From contig NZ_LGEG01000103.1 in the NCBI RefSeq assembly GCF_001280125.1, forward strand, positions 1 to 64,000: a stretch of 64,000 nt of DNA. Reading direction: 5' to 3'. Both the position numbers and the translations under genes were made by a program. The stretch is from Streptomyces sp. NRRL F-6492. GTDB lineage: Bacteria > Actinomycetota > Actinomycetes > Streptomycetales > Streptomycetaceae. Within the stretch, counting starts at the first letter, position 1, and every line of letters begins with the position of its first letter. The notes below the pieces were generated by a model. That model was not told the DNA's origin. It ran no database searches and saw only the letters and a list, made by a program, of their open reading frames with translations. Below, piece after piece: positions 25,716 through 33,380 of this stretch.

Positions 25716-26972
25716 TCATGCGGTGCGCGGAAGCGCCGCGATTCGGTGATCAAGAGTCGAGACTCGGTCATCGGACATGAGAGGGGCAAGACGCCCCCGA
25801 AGCCCGTCCAGCTTCTTGCCGATGAATCCCGAATCCGACCGGTCGGCCAGTCCGAGTGCTCGCTCCGCGTAGTGCACGACCTGGTCGATGTCCCGCCTGT
25901 CCGCGCCGAGCACGGCGAGGTCGCTCAGAACGGCAGCGCGGCGGCGCAGGGACAGGGGCTGGGCAAGGGCCGCGGCGAGCGCTTCCTCGGCGAGATCGGG
26001 GCGGCCCAGTTGGAGGTAGCAGGCCCCTCTCTCCTCGGCCAGGCGGGAGCCGTCGAAGCGGAGCCAGCCGCCGTTGTGGGAGTGGGCGCCATCGAGGGCT
26101 TGCACTTTCTCGGCTTCGTCCAGAGCCCGGTTGCACGCGTCGAGATCGCCCACGGCCGCGTACGCCTGCGCCTGGACGGCCGCGACCCAGTGGCGGGTGG
26201 AGAGAGCGTCGTCGCCCCTCCGGGCGATGCGGAAAGCCGCCGCGAGCAGAGGCTGGGCAGCATGCGCGCGGCGCGCGTACAGCTCGACGTACGCGTGGCG
26301 GGTCATGGCACAGGCCCACAGGTCGTGGTCGCCACCGGCGTGGGCCGCGTTGGCGGCCAGTGTGTAGCAGTGCGCGGCGTCGGTGTACCGGTTGGCGTCG
26401 AAGAACAGCTCACCGACGAGCTGGTAGAGGTCAGCCGTCATCCGACACAGCCGGGACCGATCCGCAGCGACACGGGTCTCGGTCAGCCCCTTCGCCATCA
26501 CATCGAGCTGTGCGCGCACCGCGGGGAAGACGACCTGCTTGGAGTCCGACAGCGCGTAGACCTGCCAGAGGCTGCGATGTAAGGCGTCCCCCGTCTCCAA
26601 AAGCGTCGACGCAGCCCGCCCCCGGGCGGCCTCGCCGGAATCGGGAAGAGCGACCAGCGCACCCGTAACGGCGAGCAGACTCAGGACTTCGCGGCGCTTC
26701 ATGTCGTCATCATCACCATGGAGGAGGGGTGGAGCAGCGGGGAGCCCAGCTGCCTCGGCCGGCTGTTCGCCGGAAAGAAGGGCTTCCAGCTCCGGGAGGC
26801 TCACTCCCAACAGGCCTGCGATCTTCGGCCGTTGGTGGGGGCGCGGGGTGGCGCGACCACTCTCCCAACGGACCACGGTGGACGCGGCCACCGAGAGCAC
26901 TTCTGCGAATTCCTCCTGAGAGTACCCCCGGGCCGCGCGCCGTTCCGCAAAGTGCTTACGCCTCGACGTCAT
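25716..26972 (-). CDS. XRE-family regulator with TPR-like C-terminal region
   Basis: A 418-residue protein. An N-terminal Cro/C1-type HTH occupies residues 4-65 (RRAARGYSQEEFAEVLSVAASTVVRWESGR). The remaining ~300 residues are Ala/Leu-rich helical repeats (for example YTDAAHCYTLAANAAHAGGD) resembling TPR arrays. These bind peptides or partner proteins in signalling regulators. It is divergent from the small genes leading into the RiPP operon and is a plausible controller of them. Peptide-sensing is inference. Confidence 0.88.
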   Translation of the reverse strand: MTSRRKHFAERRAARGYSQEEFAEVLSVAASTVVRWESGRATPRPHQRPKIAGLLGVSLPELEALLSGEQPAEAAGLPAAPPLLHGDDDDMKRREVLSLLAVTGALVALPDSGEAARGRAASTLLETGDALHRSLWQVYALSDSKQVVFPAVRAQLDVMAKGLTETRVAADRSRLCRMTADLYQLVGELFFDANRYTDAAHCYTLAANAAHAGGDHDLWACAMTRHAYVELYARRAHAAQPLLAAAFRIARRGDDALSTRHWVAAVQAQAYAAVGDLDACNRALDEAEKVQALDGAHSHNGGWLRFDGSRLAEERGACYLQLGRPDLAEEALAAALAQPLSLRRRAAVLSDLAVLGADRRDIDQVVHYAERALGLADRSDSGFIGKKLDGLRGRLAPLMSDDRVSTLDHRIAALPRTA

Positions 26973-27154
26973 AGGTCTCCCCTCACGAGAACCCTTTCAC
27001 GCACTCATGCCCGCCACGCGCCAACGCCTGGAAAACGCCCGAGCATTGCGCGGGGTTCGCTCTGGGGAAAGGTAACGGATCGTCGTTCACTGGTGACACA
27101 GCGCTCGGAGGCCGAAGGCCCTCCGGGCGACTCCCCACAGAGAGGAGCGACCGC

Positions 27155-27322
27155 GTGACGACCTCCGGACCGCCCCGCAGGAACCCCGCCGCCAGTGGCC
27201 GTACGTACACGCCGCCGGAGCCCCGGCCGGGTGCGCCGAGCCGGGCTCTGCGGGTACGGGCGGCCGGCGGCTGGGAGAGGTTCATGCGCCGCGCCGAGGC
27301 CCGGCAGGAGCAGGAGGAGTGA
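27155..27322 (+). CDS. Small basic ORF upstream of the RiPP genes
   Basis: A 55-residue ORF starting at GTG 27155 with AGAGAGGAG 8 nt upstream. It is Pro/Arg-rich at the start (TSGPPRRNPAASGRTYTPPE) with an amphipathic end (WERFMRRAEARQEQEE). Its stop overlaps the GTG of the next gene (GTGA), indicating translational coupling. No function known. Confidence 0.65.
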   Translation: MTTSGPPRRNPAASGRTYTPPEPRPGAPSRALRVRAAGGWERFMRRAEARQEQEE

Positions 27323-27525
27323 ACCCGGTCGGTTCCGACGGCTACGAGCACCACCCGCTCCTGGACACCCGTGTCCGTGACATCGCCTCGCGTGGGGAGG
27401 GCGTGCTCGTCGCCGTCACACACGAGCTCCACAGCCACGGCGCGGTCCGCATCGCGCACATCCGACCCGCGTCCGGAGTCGAGTGGACGACCGCGGCCGA
27501 CAACATCCAGGCCGCTCGCCCCTGA
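27319..27525 (+). CDS. Small conserved Streptomyces protein
   Basis: A 68-residue protein, GTG start overlapping the previous stop. It contains HHPLLDTRVRDIASRGEGVL and a conserved C-terminus RIAHIRPASGVEWTTAADNI. Such proteins commonly sit beside XRE/DUF397-type regulators in Streptomyces. A beta-rich small fold is likely; the role is unknown. It precedes the RiPP precursor by 79 bp. Confidence 0.75.
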   Translation: MNPVGSDGYEHHPLLDTRVRDIASRGEGVLVAVTHELHSHGAVRIAHIRPASGVEWTTAADNIQAARP

Positions 27526-27604
27526 GCCGCCGTCCACAGATCGCCGTCCGTGCCCTCTGGCGCAGGCGGTTTCCCGCACCACACCCTTCAACCCAAGGAG
27601 TCTC

Positions 27605-27865
27605 ATGACCACCTCTTTCGCACTCCCTTCCCCCACGCGGCCGTGGGGTGCGAGCCGACTCGCGCCCTACCCGACGGTCATCCGTCGACCCCACGCCACG
27701 GTCGCCATCGACCCCACGACGCAGCTCGGGGTGTTCCGCGACCGTGTCGGGCAGGTGGTCGAGATGGGCAAGCACGGCACCAGCTCCGGTACCGAGACCT
27801 CCACGACGACGAACTCGGACTCCAAGAACGACCAGGGCCACGACCAGGACAGCAATCAGGACTGA
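27605..27865 (+). CDS. tgmA: ATP-grasp-modified RiPP precursor (graspetide-type)
   Basis: An 86-residue precursor of the GRASP_targ (TIGR04186-type) family. The conserved leader holds RPWGASRLAPYP and IDPTTQLGVFRDRVGQVVEMGKHGT. The C-terminal core from about residue 60 is rich in Thr, Ser, Asp, Glu and Lys (SSGTETSTTTNSDSKNDQGH), the donors and acceptors used by ATP-grasp ligases for ester or amide side-chain links. The gene ends TGATG, so its stop overlaps the ligase start by one base. The product is probably a multiply cross-linked peptide, if the ligase works. Confidence 0.88.
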   Translation: MTTSFALPSPTRPWGASRLAPYPTVIRRPHATVAIDPTTQLGVFRDRVGQVVEMGKHGTSSGTETSTTTNSDSKNDQGHDQDSNQD

Positions 27866-28831
27866 TGGCCATGACCGAGAAGAGGCCGGTTCTGGTGGTC
27901 ACCGAGGCGGACGACATCACCGCCGACATGGTGATCACCGAACTCAACCGGCGCGATGTGCCGGTGGTCCGGTTCAATCCCGCCGACATCGGTGAGGACC
28001 TCATAATCTCGGCTCGGTTCGGCACCTGCCCGGCCCCGGTGGTCGGGCAGGTGCGCACCCCGTCGAGAACCGCTGATGTGGCTCAAGTCCGATCGGTGTA
28101 CTGGCGCCGCCCGGAATGGCCTACGTTTCCCCACCTGTCCGCTGACGACTCACTGTTCGCGGCGGCGCAGGTCCGCTACGGACTCGGTGGCACCCTCTAC
28201 GCCTTGGGCGGCCCGCTCTGGGTCAACCACCCCCTGCGCATTGCCGCAGCCGACTACAAACCCGCACAACTCGTTCTCGCCCGGCAACTCGGCTTCACCA
28301 TCCCTCCCACCCTTGTCACCAACGACCCGGACGAGGCCCGCGAGTTCGTCCACGCTCAGGGGCAGGCGATCTTCAAGACGCTGCGATGGACCCCCTACAC
28401 GCGTGACAGCGTGCCGGTGACCGGCTGGGCGGACCCTGTCACCGCCGCCGAGATCGACGACAGCGTCCGGGTCACCCCCCCACTTGTTCCAGGCCCGTGT
28501 GGACAAGGTCGCCGATGTTCGCGTGCTGATCGTCGGTCGGCATACGTTCGCCGTACGCATCGACTCCGACCTCCTGGACTGGCGCAAGGACTACAGCGCC
28601 CTGACCTACACCGTGGAGCACCTTCCCGACCGGGTGGCCAAGGCACTGCACGCCTATCTGGACCGACTGGATCTGGTATCGGGAAGCTTCGACCTCGCGG
28701 TCGACCGGGCGGGGGACTACTGGTGGCTGGAACTGAACCCCAACGGACAGTGGGGGTGGCTGGAGACCGAGACCGGCCTCCCGATGTCCACGGCCTTCGC
28801 CGACCTACTCGTGCAAGGAGACCGCCGATGA
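27865..28831 (+). pseudogene. tgmB: ATP-grasp RiPP maturase (TgmB), frameshifted at a C7 tract
   Basis: An ATP-grasp ligase of the TIGR04187-type family that should activate acidic side chains of TgmA. The N-terminal part starts MAMTEKRPVLVVTEADDI and reads well in one frame to about 28474, including KTLRWTPYT. The remainder continues in another frame from 28484 (FQARVDKVADVRVLIVGRHT ... WLELNPNGQWGW, the Mg-binding block). A run of seven C at 28475-28481 lies at the break; six C would restore VTPHLFQARVDK. As given, the first frame stays open to 29991, reading through junk into the methyltransferase gene. This could be a true mutation, slippage-dependent expression or a sequencing error. Confidence 0.85.
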
Positions 28832-29991
28832 CCGACCCGGCATCCGAGCGACGTCGCATGGCGACCGTGCTCATGAGCGAAGGTGTACTGAAATCCCCCT
28901 GGCTGCGTGCGGCCGTCGAGGTCGTTCCCCGTGAGCGGTTCCTCCGTCCGGGAGTCTTCCTGGACGAGGGGCGGACCTGGCGGCCCGTCACCGCCGCCGA
29001 CACGGACCCGGACGAGTGGCTGAAGATCGTGTACGGCGTCGACACCCTCACCACCCAGCTCGACGGCCACCTCACCGCCGACCAGGCCGACGGACCCGTC
29101 GTGGGTGTGCCCACGTCCTCCTCGACCGACCCGGCCACCGTCGTCGGCATGATCGAGAACCTGGACCTCGCGACGGGTCACCGAGTCCTGGAGATCGGCA
29201 CGGGCACCGGCTACTCCACGGCCCTGATGTGCCACTACCTCGGCGAGGACGACGTCGCCACGGTCGAGGTCGACGCACAGGTGGCCGCACGTGCCGATAC
29301 CGCTCTCGAAGCCGTCGGCTTCTCGACGTGGGCAGTGACGGGCGACGGGCTCCTCGGCCACCCGTACCGGGCACCGTACGACCGGGTCGTCGCCACCTGC
29401 GCGGTCCGCCGCATCCCGTACGCGTGGATCAGGCAGACGAGACCCGGAGGCGTCGTCCTCGGTACGGTCGGCTCGTGGCCGTGGGGAACCGGCCTCGCGA
29501 AACTGACCGTCGGCGATGACGGCACCGCCGAGGGCTCGATCGTCGGGCGCTCCTCCTTCATGCAGGCGCGGGCCCAGGCAGTGGCCCCCGTGGCCGGCGA
29601 TCTCTCCGCCCGGACCGCGTACGCGGACGGTGAGCGGCGCACTCGGGTGTCTCCTCTCGCCCTGGAGGAGTGGATGCCCGCCTTCCTCGCGCAGTTGGCG
29701 GCGCCCGGCGCTCAGTTCGTCCGCGCGACGGACGGTGACGGGTCGCCCTTGCGGTACCTGTTCGATCCGGAAAGGGAGTCGTTCGCCGAGTTCCTCGTCG
29801 ACGACGAGAACTGGACCGTCCGCCAGGGCGGCCCGGTGGCCCTGTGGGACGACGTGGAACGTTCCCTCGTCGCCTGGCGGGACGCCGGGGCGCCGGAGAT
29901 CGACTCCGTACGGCTCCGCGTGACGCCCGCGTCCCATCGGTACTGGATCGACCAGGCCCCCTCCCTAAGCTGGGAGCACCGGATCACCTGA
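28828..29991 (+). CDS. tgmC: PIMT-like methyltransferase of the ATP-grasp RiPP system (TgmC)
   Basis: A 387-residue protein starting with ATGA overlap to the ligase. Residues about 20-230 resemble protein-L-isoaspartate O-methyltransferase (AAVEVVPRERFLRPGVF, then VLEIGTGTGYSTALMCHYLG for SAM near 122). The C-terminal third (PLALEEWMPAFLAQLAAPG ... LRVTPASHRYWIDQ) is specific to the RiPP family (TIGR04188-type). In related imiditide and fuscimiditide systems such enzymes methylate an Asp so that it collapses to aspartimide. The same is inferred here. Confidence 0.88.
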   Translation: MTDPASERRRMATVLMSEGVLKSPWLRAAVEVVPRERFLRPGVFLDEGRTWRPVTAADTDPDEWLKIVYGVDTLTTQLDGHLTADQADGPVVGVPTSSSTDPATVVGMIENLDLATGHRVLEIGTGTGYSTALMCHYLGEDDVATVEVDAQVAARADTALEAVGFSTWAVTGDGLLGHPYRAPYDRVVATCAVRRIPYAWIRQTRPGGVVLGTVGSWPWGTGLAKLTVGDDGTAEGSIVGRSSFMQARAQAVAPVAGDLSARTAYADGERRTRVSPLALEEWMPAFLAQLAAPGAQFVRATDGDGSPLRYLFDPERESFAEFLVDDENWTVRQGGPVALWDDVERSLVAWRDAGAPEIDSVRLRVTPASHRYWIDQAPSLSWEHRIT

Positions 29992-30008
29992 GCCACTACG
30001 CTCCGGCC

Positions 30009-30311
30009 ATGGACGACGAACCGCTCGCAGAGTGGGCCGAGCGCCGGGACGCGAGGATCGGGCAGCTCCGTGCCGTACCCCTCGTGACCGGCGACGGCCC
30101 GCGGGCATCGCATCTGAACCCCGACGCGCCCCGCGCGATCCAGCGGTGGAACGGCCATCTGTGGGAGGCGCACGGCTTCGCGGCGAACCTCGCGGAAGCG
30201 AGGCTCATCCTCTTTCCCCACACCGAGGCTGCCCCTCCCTCTGCCCTTGAGGCAACACCGAAACTCGGCCCCGGGACCGGCAGACATCGGAAGCCTCCGA
30301 CGCCCCGATAA
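30009..30311 (+). CDS. DUF6087-like small protein
   Basis: A 100-residue hydrophilic protein (MDDEPLAEWAERRDARIGQL, then LNPDAPRAIQRWNGHLWEAHG) that matches the pattern of the Streptomyces DUF6087 family. It lies 17 bp downstream of tgmC and could be the last gene of that operon. Its role is unknown. Confidence 0.75.
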   Translation: MDDEPLAEWAERRDARIGQLRAVPLVTGDGPRASHLNPDAPRAIQRWNGHLWEAHGFAANLAEARLILFPHTEAAPPSALEATPKLGPGTGRHRKPPTPR

Positions 30312-30381
30312 CTCGGCGGGAGAGTCGGCCCATGCCATACCTCTGAGATCTGCTCCCACCCGGTAGACCACCGACGGCACA

Positions 30382-31107
30382 ATGACGCCCATGAGCAACG
30401 ACATATCCGATGACCCATGGGCCCAGCGGGTGTATCTGATGTGGCTGGCCCGCGACACTCGCTACGCTCTGGCCGCCCTGACCGCTCTGATCACCTACGC
30501 GCGGAACACTCCGGTCCCGCCAGCCGCCTGGGTCTGCTTCGAGGACTTCCTCTCCTTCCTCGGAAAGGTTTCCCGAACTCTGTGGCCCGCCCCTGGGAAG
30601 GGTCCGAACGGGACCGACAGGGGCTTGGAGTGGCGGACGAAGCGAGGTCCGTTTCTACGAAAGATCCTTGAGGTGGAGGACTCGTCCCCGCTGAAGGCCC
30701 GCGAAGTCCGTAACGGAAGTGAGCATTTCGACGAGCGCCTTGACGAGTGGATCGTCAGCCTGCCTCGCCCCACCGCCGAGGAGTGGCAGGCGGGCGCCAA
30801 GCCCACCTTCCCGGCTTCTCCCATGCGCTTCATAAACGTAGCGGCAGGAACGATCCAAGTCGCCGGCGCGGACCTGGATCTGCGTTTCATGGCTGAGGAA
30901 CTTCAGCGACTCCTGAGCAAGATCGAGGAGCTTGCGCCCTCAGCGGTCGGACTCCCCGCTGACATGGCGGCCTGGCTAGCCGCCCTCCCCCCTGTTCCGA
31001 TCGTCCCGTTCGACGCGCCCGCGCAGAAGCCTGGCGGCATTCGAGCCTGGCTCGACGAACAGAATTCCGCCGCCCCCGGGACCGCGACGGGAGACACCGA
31101 GGCGTAG
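30382..31107 (+). CDS. Hypothetical protein with HEPN-like Rx4H motif
   Basis: A 241-residue helical protein. The segment KAREVRNGSEHFDERLDEWI contains R-N-x3-H, the active-site pattern of HEPN ribonucleases (Rx4-6H), within a predicted helix. An N-terminal helix (RVYLMWLARDTRYALAALTA) and a C-terminal region ending GGIRAWLDEQN surround it. HEPN proteins are common in toxin and phage-defence systems; no MNT antitoxin partner is visible. The start could also be ATG 30391. Assignment is tentative. It is the last gene in the putative island. Confidence 0.6.
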   Translation: MTPMSNDISDDPWAQRVYLMWLARDTRYALAALTALITYARNTPVPPAAWVCFEDFLSFLGKVSRTLWPAPGKGPNGTDRGLEWRTKRGPFLRKILEVEDSSPLKAREVRNGSEHFDERLDEWIVSLPRPTAEEWQAGAKPTFPASPMRFINVAAGTIQVAGADLDLRFMAEELQRLLSKIEELAPSAVGLPADMAAWLAALPPVPIVPFDAPAQKPGGIRAWLDEQNSAAPGTATGDTEA

Positions 31108-31145
31108 ACACATGGCGTGGAAGGCCTCCCCGGCCCAGCCGATAC

Positions 31146-31168
31146 CCACGCCAAGCCGCCCGGCGTGG
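31146..31168 (+). terminator. Short hairpin after the HEPN-like gene
   Basis: CCACGCC and GGCGTGG form a 7-bp stem with a 9-nt loop, 39 bp after the stop. No T-run. Confidence 0.45.
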
Positions 31169-31252
31169 CTACCTTCATGGCTGCCTTCGTAGCGGTGAGG
31201 TTCGGTTCGAACCGGTACGAACAGGGGTGAGGCGACACCCGCGATTCCACGG

Positions 31253-31286
31253 AAAAAGGCCCCTGACCTGCGATATCGCAGGTCAG
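31253..31286 (-). terminator. Rho-independent terminator of rnpB
   Basis: CTGACCTGCGAT and its exact complement form a 24-bp palindrome at 31263-31286. On the minus strand it is followed by GGGGCC and TTTTT (31257-31253). It lies just downstream of the RNase P RNA 3' end and inside the island boundary. Confidence 0.85.
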
Positions 31287-31294
31287 AAGCCTGA

Positions 31295-31323
31295 GGGGCA
31301 GACGAGTCGGGCTATACGCCGGG
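31295..31323 (-). repeat. Right attachment-like repeat = 3' end of intact rnpB
   Basis: Same 29-bp sequence as 25189-25217 with one mismatch. Here it is part of helix P1 and the 3' end of the RNase P RNA. Confidence 0.85.
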
Positions 31324-31703
31324 TTCTGTACCCCGGGACCTCGCGGTCGTCGGGGTGACGGCCATCCATCTAGGACCGGCGTTGCCGCCGGCCTCCTGCG
31401 GTCTACCCGCGGACTCGGGCGAGCAGCCCTCGAACGTCCGCGCAGGGACACCGGGGTGTCCCCTCTTGACCTTGCTCCGAGTGGGGTTTACCTAGCCGCC
31501 TGAGTCACCTCAGGCGCTGGTGGTCTCTTACACCACCGTTTCACCCTTACCGAGGGCCGAAGCCCCCGGCGGTCTGTTTTCTGTGGCACTGTCCCGCGGG
31601 TCACCCCGGGTGGCCGTTGGCCACCACCCTGCTCTGTGGAGCCCGGACGTTCCTCGGGGAGATCCGGGGATCTCCACGCGGCCGCCCGCCCGGCTCGTCT
31701 GCC
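31297..31703 (-). ncRNA. rnpB: RNase P RNA (type A)
   Basis: The catalytic RNA of RNase P, which matures tRNA 5' ends. Read on the minus strand, hallmark segments are GAGGAACGTCCGGGCTCC, ACAGTGCCACAGAAAACAG, GGTAAGGGTGAAACGGTG, GTGTAAGAGACCACCAG and the 3' AGATGGATGGCCGTC with CCCGGCGTATAGCCCGACTC. The 5' GGCAGACGAG pairs with the 3' CTCGTCTGCC as an extended P1, which sets the approximate ends. A TAGCAT -10-like element on the minus strand at 31718-31713 fits transcription starting just upstream. Confidence 0.95.
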
Positions 31704-31738
31704 GTGCCGACCATGCTACCCGCCGCGCCGGCCCGTGC

Positions 31739-31769
31739 TTGACCCTGCCGCAGCGTCAGGGTTTCTACT
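31739..31769 (+). promoter_or_regulatory. MerR-type promoter, possibly leaderless
   Basis: TTGACC (31739-31744) and a TCTACT-like -10 (31764-31769) have a 19-bp spacer holding the near-dyad ACCCTG...CAGGGT. Long-spacer promoters with a dyad are typical for MerR regulators. The ATG is only 8 bp after the -10, so the mRNA is probably leaderless. Confidence 0.5.
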
Positions 31770-31776
31770 GGGCCCC

Positions 31777-32544
31777 ATGCGCATCGGCGAGATCGCCGCC
31801 CTGGTCGGGGTCACCCCCCGGGCCGTGCGGCACTACCACCAGTCCGGGCTGCTGCCCGAGCCCGCGCGGCGGGCCAACGGGTACCGGGAGTACGGCGTCC
31901 GGGACGCCGTCCTGCTCGCCCGGATCCGGCGGCTGACGGAGCTGGGGCTCGGCCTCGACGAGGTGCGGGACGTGCTCGCGGGCGACGAGGGGCGCGGGCT
32001 CGCGGAGGTCCTCGAAGAGCTGGACCGGGACCTCGCCCGCCAGGAGGCCGTCCTGCGGGAGCGGCGGGAGCGGCTCGCCTTCCTGCTCGCCGAGGCGCGG
32101 GCCGGGCGGCTGCCGGCCGACGGGCCCGTGTCGCCGGAGTTCGCCGCGCTCCTGGCGGGCCTGGGCGAGCTGCCCGCGTCCCCCATGGCCGCGAAGGACC
32201 GGGAGGTGCTCGCCCTGCTGGACGCCGTCGTCCCGGAGGAGGACCGGGCGCGCCTGATGGAGTCCCTGCGCGGGACGGCCTCGTACGCGCACGAGGTGTA
32301 CGGGCTGTTCGACGCCCTGGAGGACGCCGGGCCGGACGACCCCCGCGTGGGCGAGGCCGCCCGGGTGCTCGCGGACTGCCTGCCGGACCTGTCCGGGGTG
32401 GAGCTGCCGGAGAGGAGCGCGGACGGGCGCGCCTCCGGGGTCCTCCTCGCCAACGCCGTCTTCGCGGACCTCTCCCCCGCCCAGGAGGCGGCCGTACGCC
32501 TCGCGGTGCGGCTCGTCCGGGAGCGGCGGGAGGGGACCTCGTGA
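31777..32544 (+). CDS. MerR-family regulator
   Basis: A 255-residue regulator. The winged HTH lies at residues 1-70 (MRIGEIAALVGVTPRAVRHY, then GLLPEPARRANGYREY). A coiled-coil dimerisation helix follows (LAEVLEELDRDLARQEAVLR). The C-terminal ~150 residues form a helical effector domain without metal-binding cysteines, so a metal sensor is unlikely. Its stop overlaps the start of a membrane-protein gene (TGATG), suggesting coupling. The effector is unknown. Confidence 0.9.
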   Translation: MRIGEIAALVGVTPRAVRHYHQSGLLPEPARRANGYREYGVRDAVLLARIRRLTELGLGLDEVRDVLAGDEGRGLAEVLEELDRDLARQEAVLRERRERLAFLLAEARAGRLPADGPVSPEFAALLAGLGELPASPMAAKDREVLALLDAVVPEEDRARLMESLRGTASYAHEVYGLFDALEDAGPDDPRVGEAARVLADCLPDLSGVELPERSADGRASGVLLANAVFADLSPAQEAAVRLAVRLVRERREGTS

Positions 32545-33380
32545 TGCCCGTACGCCCCCTCCGGCTCCTCGCCCGCGCCGTCCTCCCCCTCGAAGCCGTC
32601 CTCGTCGTCTGCCTCGCCGGCGGGGTGCGGATACCCGCCGCCGTCCTGGGCCTCGCCGAAGTCCTCGTGGCGGGGCTCCTCCTCGCCGAGGGCCTCGCCT
32701 ATCGGCGGCTGCGGCGGCGCGGGCTGTCGCGGCGGGACGCCGTGGCGGAGCTGGTGCCCGGGCCCGTGCTGCGGCTCCTCGGGCACGAGCTGCGGCTGCT
32801 CGCGAGCCTGGGGCGGTGGGTCGCGCGCCGGCCGCACGGGACCGCCGGCGCGGACGGGGTCTTCCCGCACGCCCGCGACCAGGCGGCGCTGCTGTACGGC
32901 TTCGCGTTCGTGTGCGTGGTCGAGACCGTCGGCATGTCGTACCTGCTCGCCCGCTGGCCCCTCGTCCACGGGATCGTCCTCGTCCTGGACGTCTACACCG
33001 TGCTCTTCGTCCTCGGGCTGCACGCCGCCTCCGCGACCCGGCCGCACGTCCTGGCCGGGGACGTCCTGCGGCTGCGGCAGGCCGCCCACGTCGACCTGCG
33101 GATCCCGCTCGACCGGATCGCGTCCGTACGGCGGGAGACGCTGTTCTCGCACGGGAAGGCCGACGGCGAGCTGAACCTCGCCGTCGGCGCGCAGACCTCC
33201 GTCACCGTCGAGCTGACCGGACCGGTCGACGCGCCCCGGCTGCTGGGCGCGCCCCGGCCCGTACGGGTCGTCAGGGTCCACGCCGACGACCCGCAGGCCC
33301 TGTACGGGGCGCTGCGCGAGGCGGTCACACGGGCTCGAACAGCACCTTCGCCCGACCCGGGTCCGCCTCCGCGAGTCTGA
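32544..33380 (+). CDS. Membrane protein of unknown function, coupled to MerR
   Basis: A 278-residue protein with about four hydrophobic segments (LPLEAVLVVCLAGGV, AAVLGLAEVLVAGLLL, LLYGFAFVCVVETVGMSYLL, HGIVLVLDVYTVLFVLGL). A C-terminal soluble domain (PLDRIASVRRETLFSHGKAD ... TVELTGPV) resembles a PH-like/YdbT-type beta fold. ATG 32544 overlaps the MerR stop by one base. It converges with, and overlaps by 56 bp, the RNB gene. Probably MerR-controlled. Confidence 0.8.
   Translation: MPVRPLRLLARAVLPLEAVLVVCLAGGVRIPAAVLGLAEVLVAGLLLAEGLAYRRLRRRGLSRRDAVAELVPGPVLRLLGHELRLLASLGRWVARRPHGTAGADGVFPHARDQAALLYGFAFVCVVETVGMSYLLARWPLVHGIVLVLDVYTVLFVLGLHAASATRPHVLAGDVLRLRQAAHVDLRIPLDRIASVRRETLFSHGKADGELNLAVGAQTSVTVELTGPVDAPRLLGAPRPVRVVRVHADDPQALYGALREAVTRARTAPSPDPGPPPRV

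Larger units (their letters stand above)
25189..31323. mobile_element. Putative integrative island at the 3' end of rnpB, without integrase
   Basis: Direct repeats of the rnpB 3' end bound about 6.1 kb. Inside are an XRE regulator, small actinobacterial ORFs, a RiPP operon and a HEPN-like protein, all less GC-rich than the flanks. Integration into the 3' end of a structural RNA leaves one intact copy of the gene (right) and a short displaced end (left), which is what is seen. No integrase, excisionase or conjugation gene is present, so it would be a degenerate or trans-mobilised element. The interpretation is inference; the repeat itself is observed. Confidence 0.55.

Noticed and set aside
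27550..29991. Single 813-codon gene joining ATP-grasp ligase and methyltransferase
   Set aside because: The middle of the frame is Arg/Gly-rich junk; the homologous C-terminal ligase is in another frame and the methyltransferase has its own ATGA start. It results from the C7 frameshift.
31203..31214. CGGTTCGAACCG palindrome resembling a tRNA T-loop
   Set aside because: No acceptor, D or anticodon arm can be built around it, so it is not a tRNA; it may be a site of the island.
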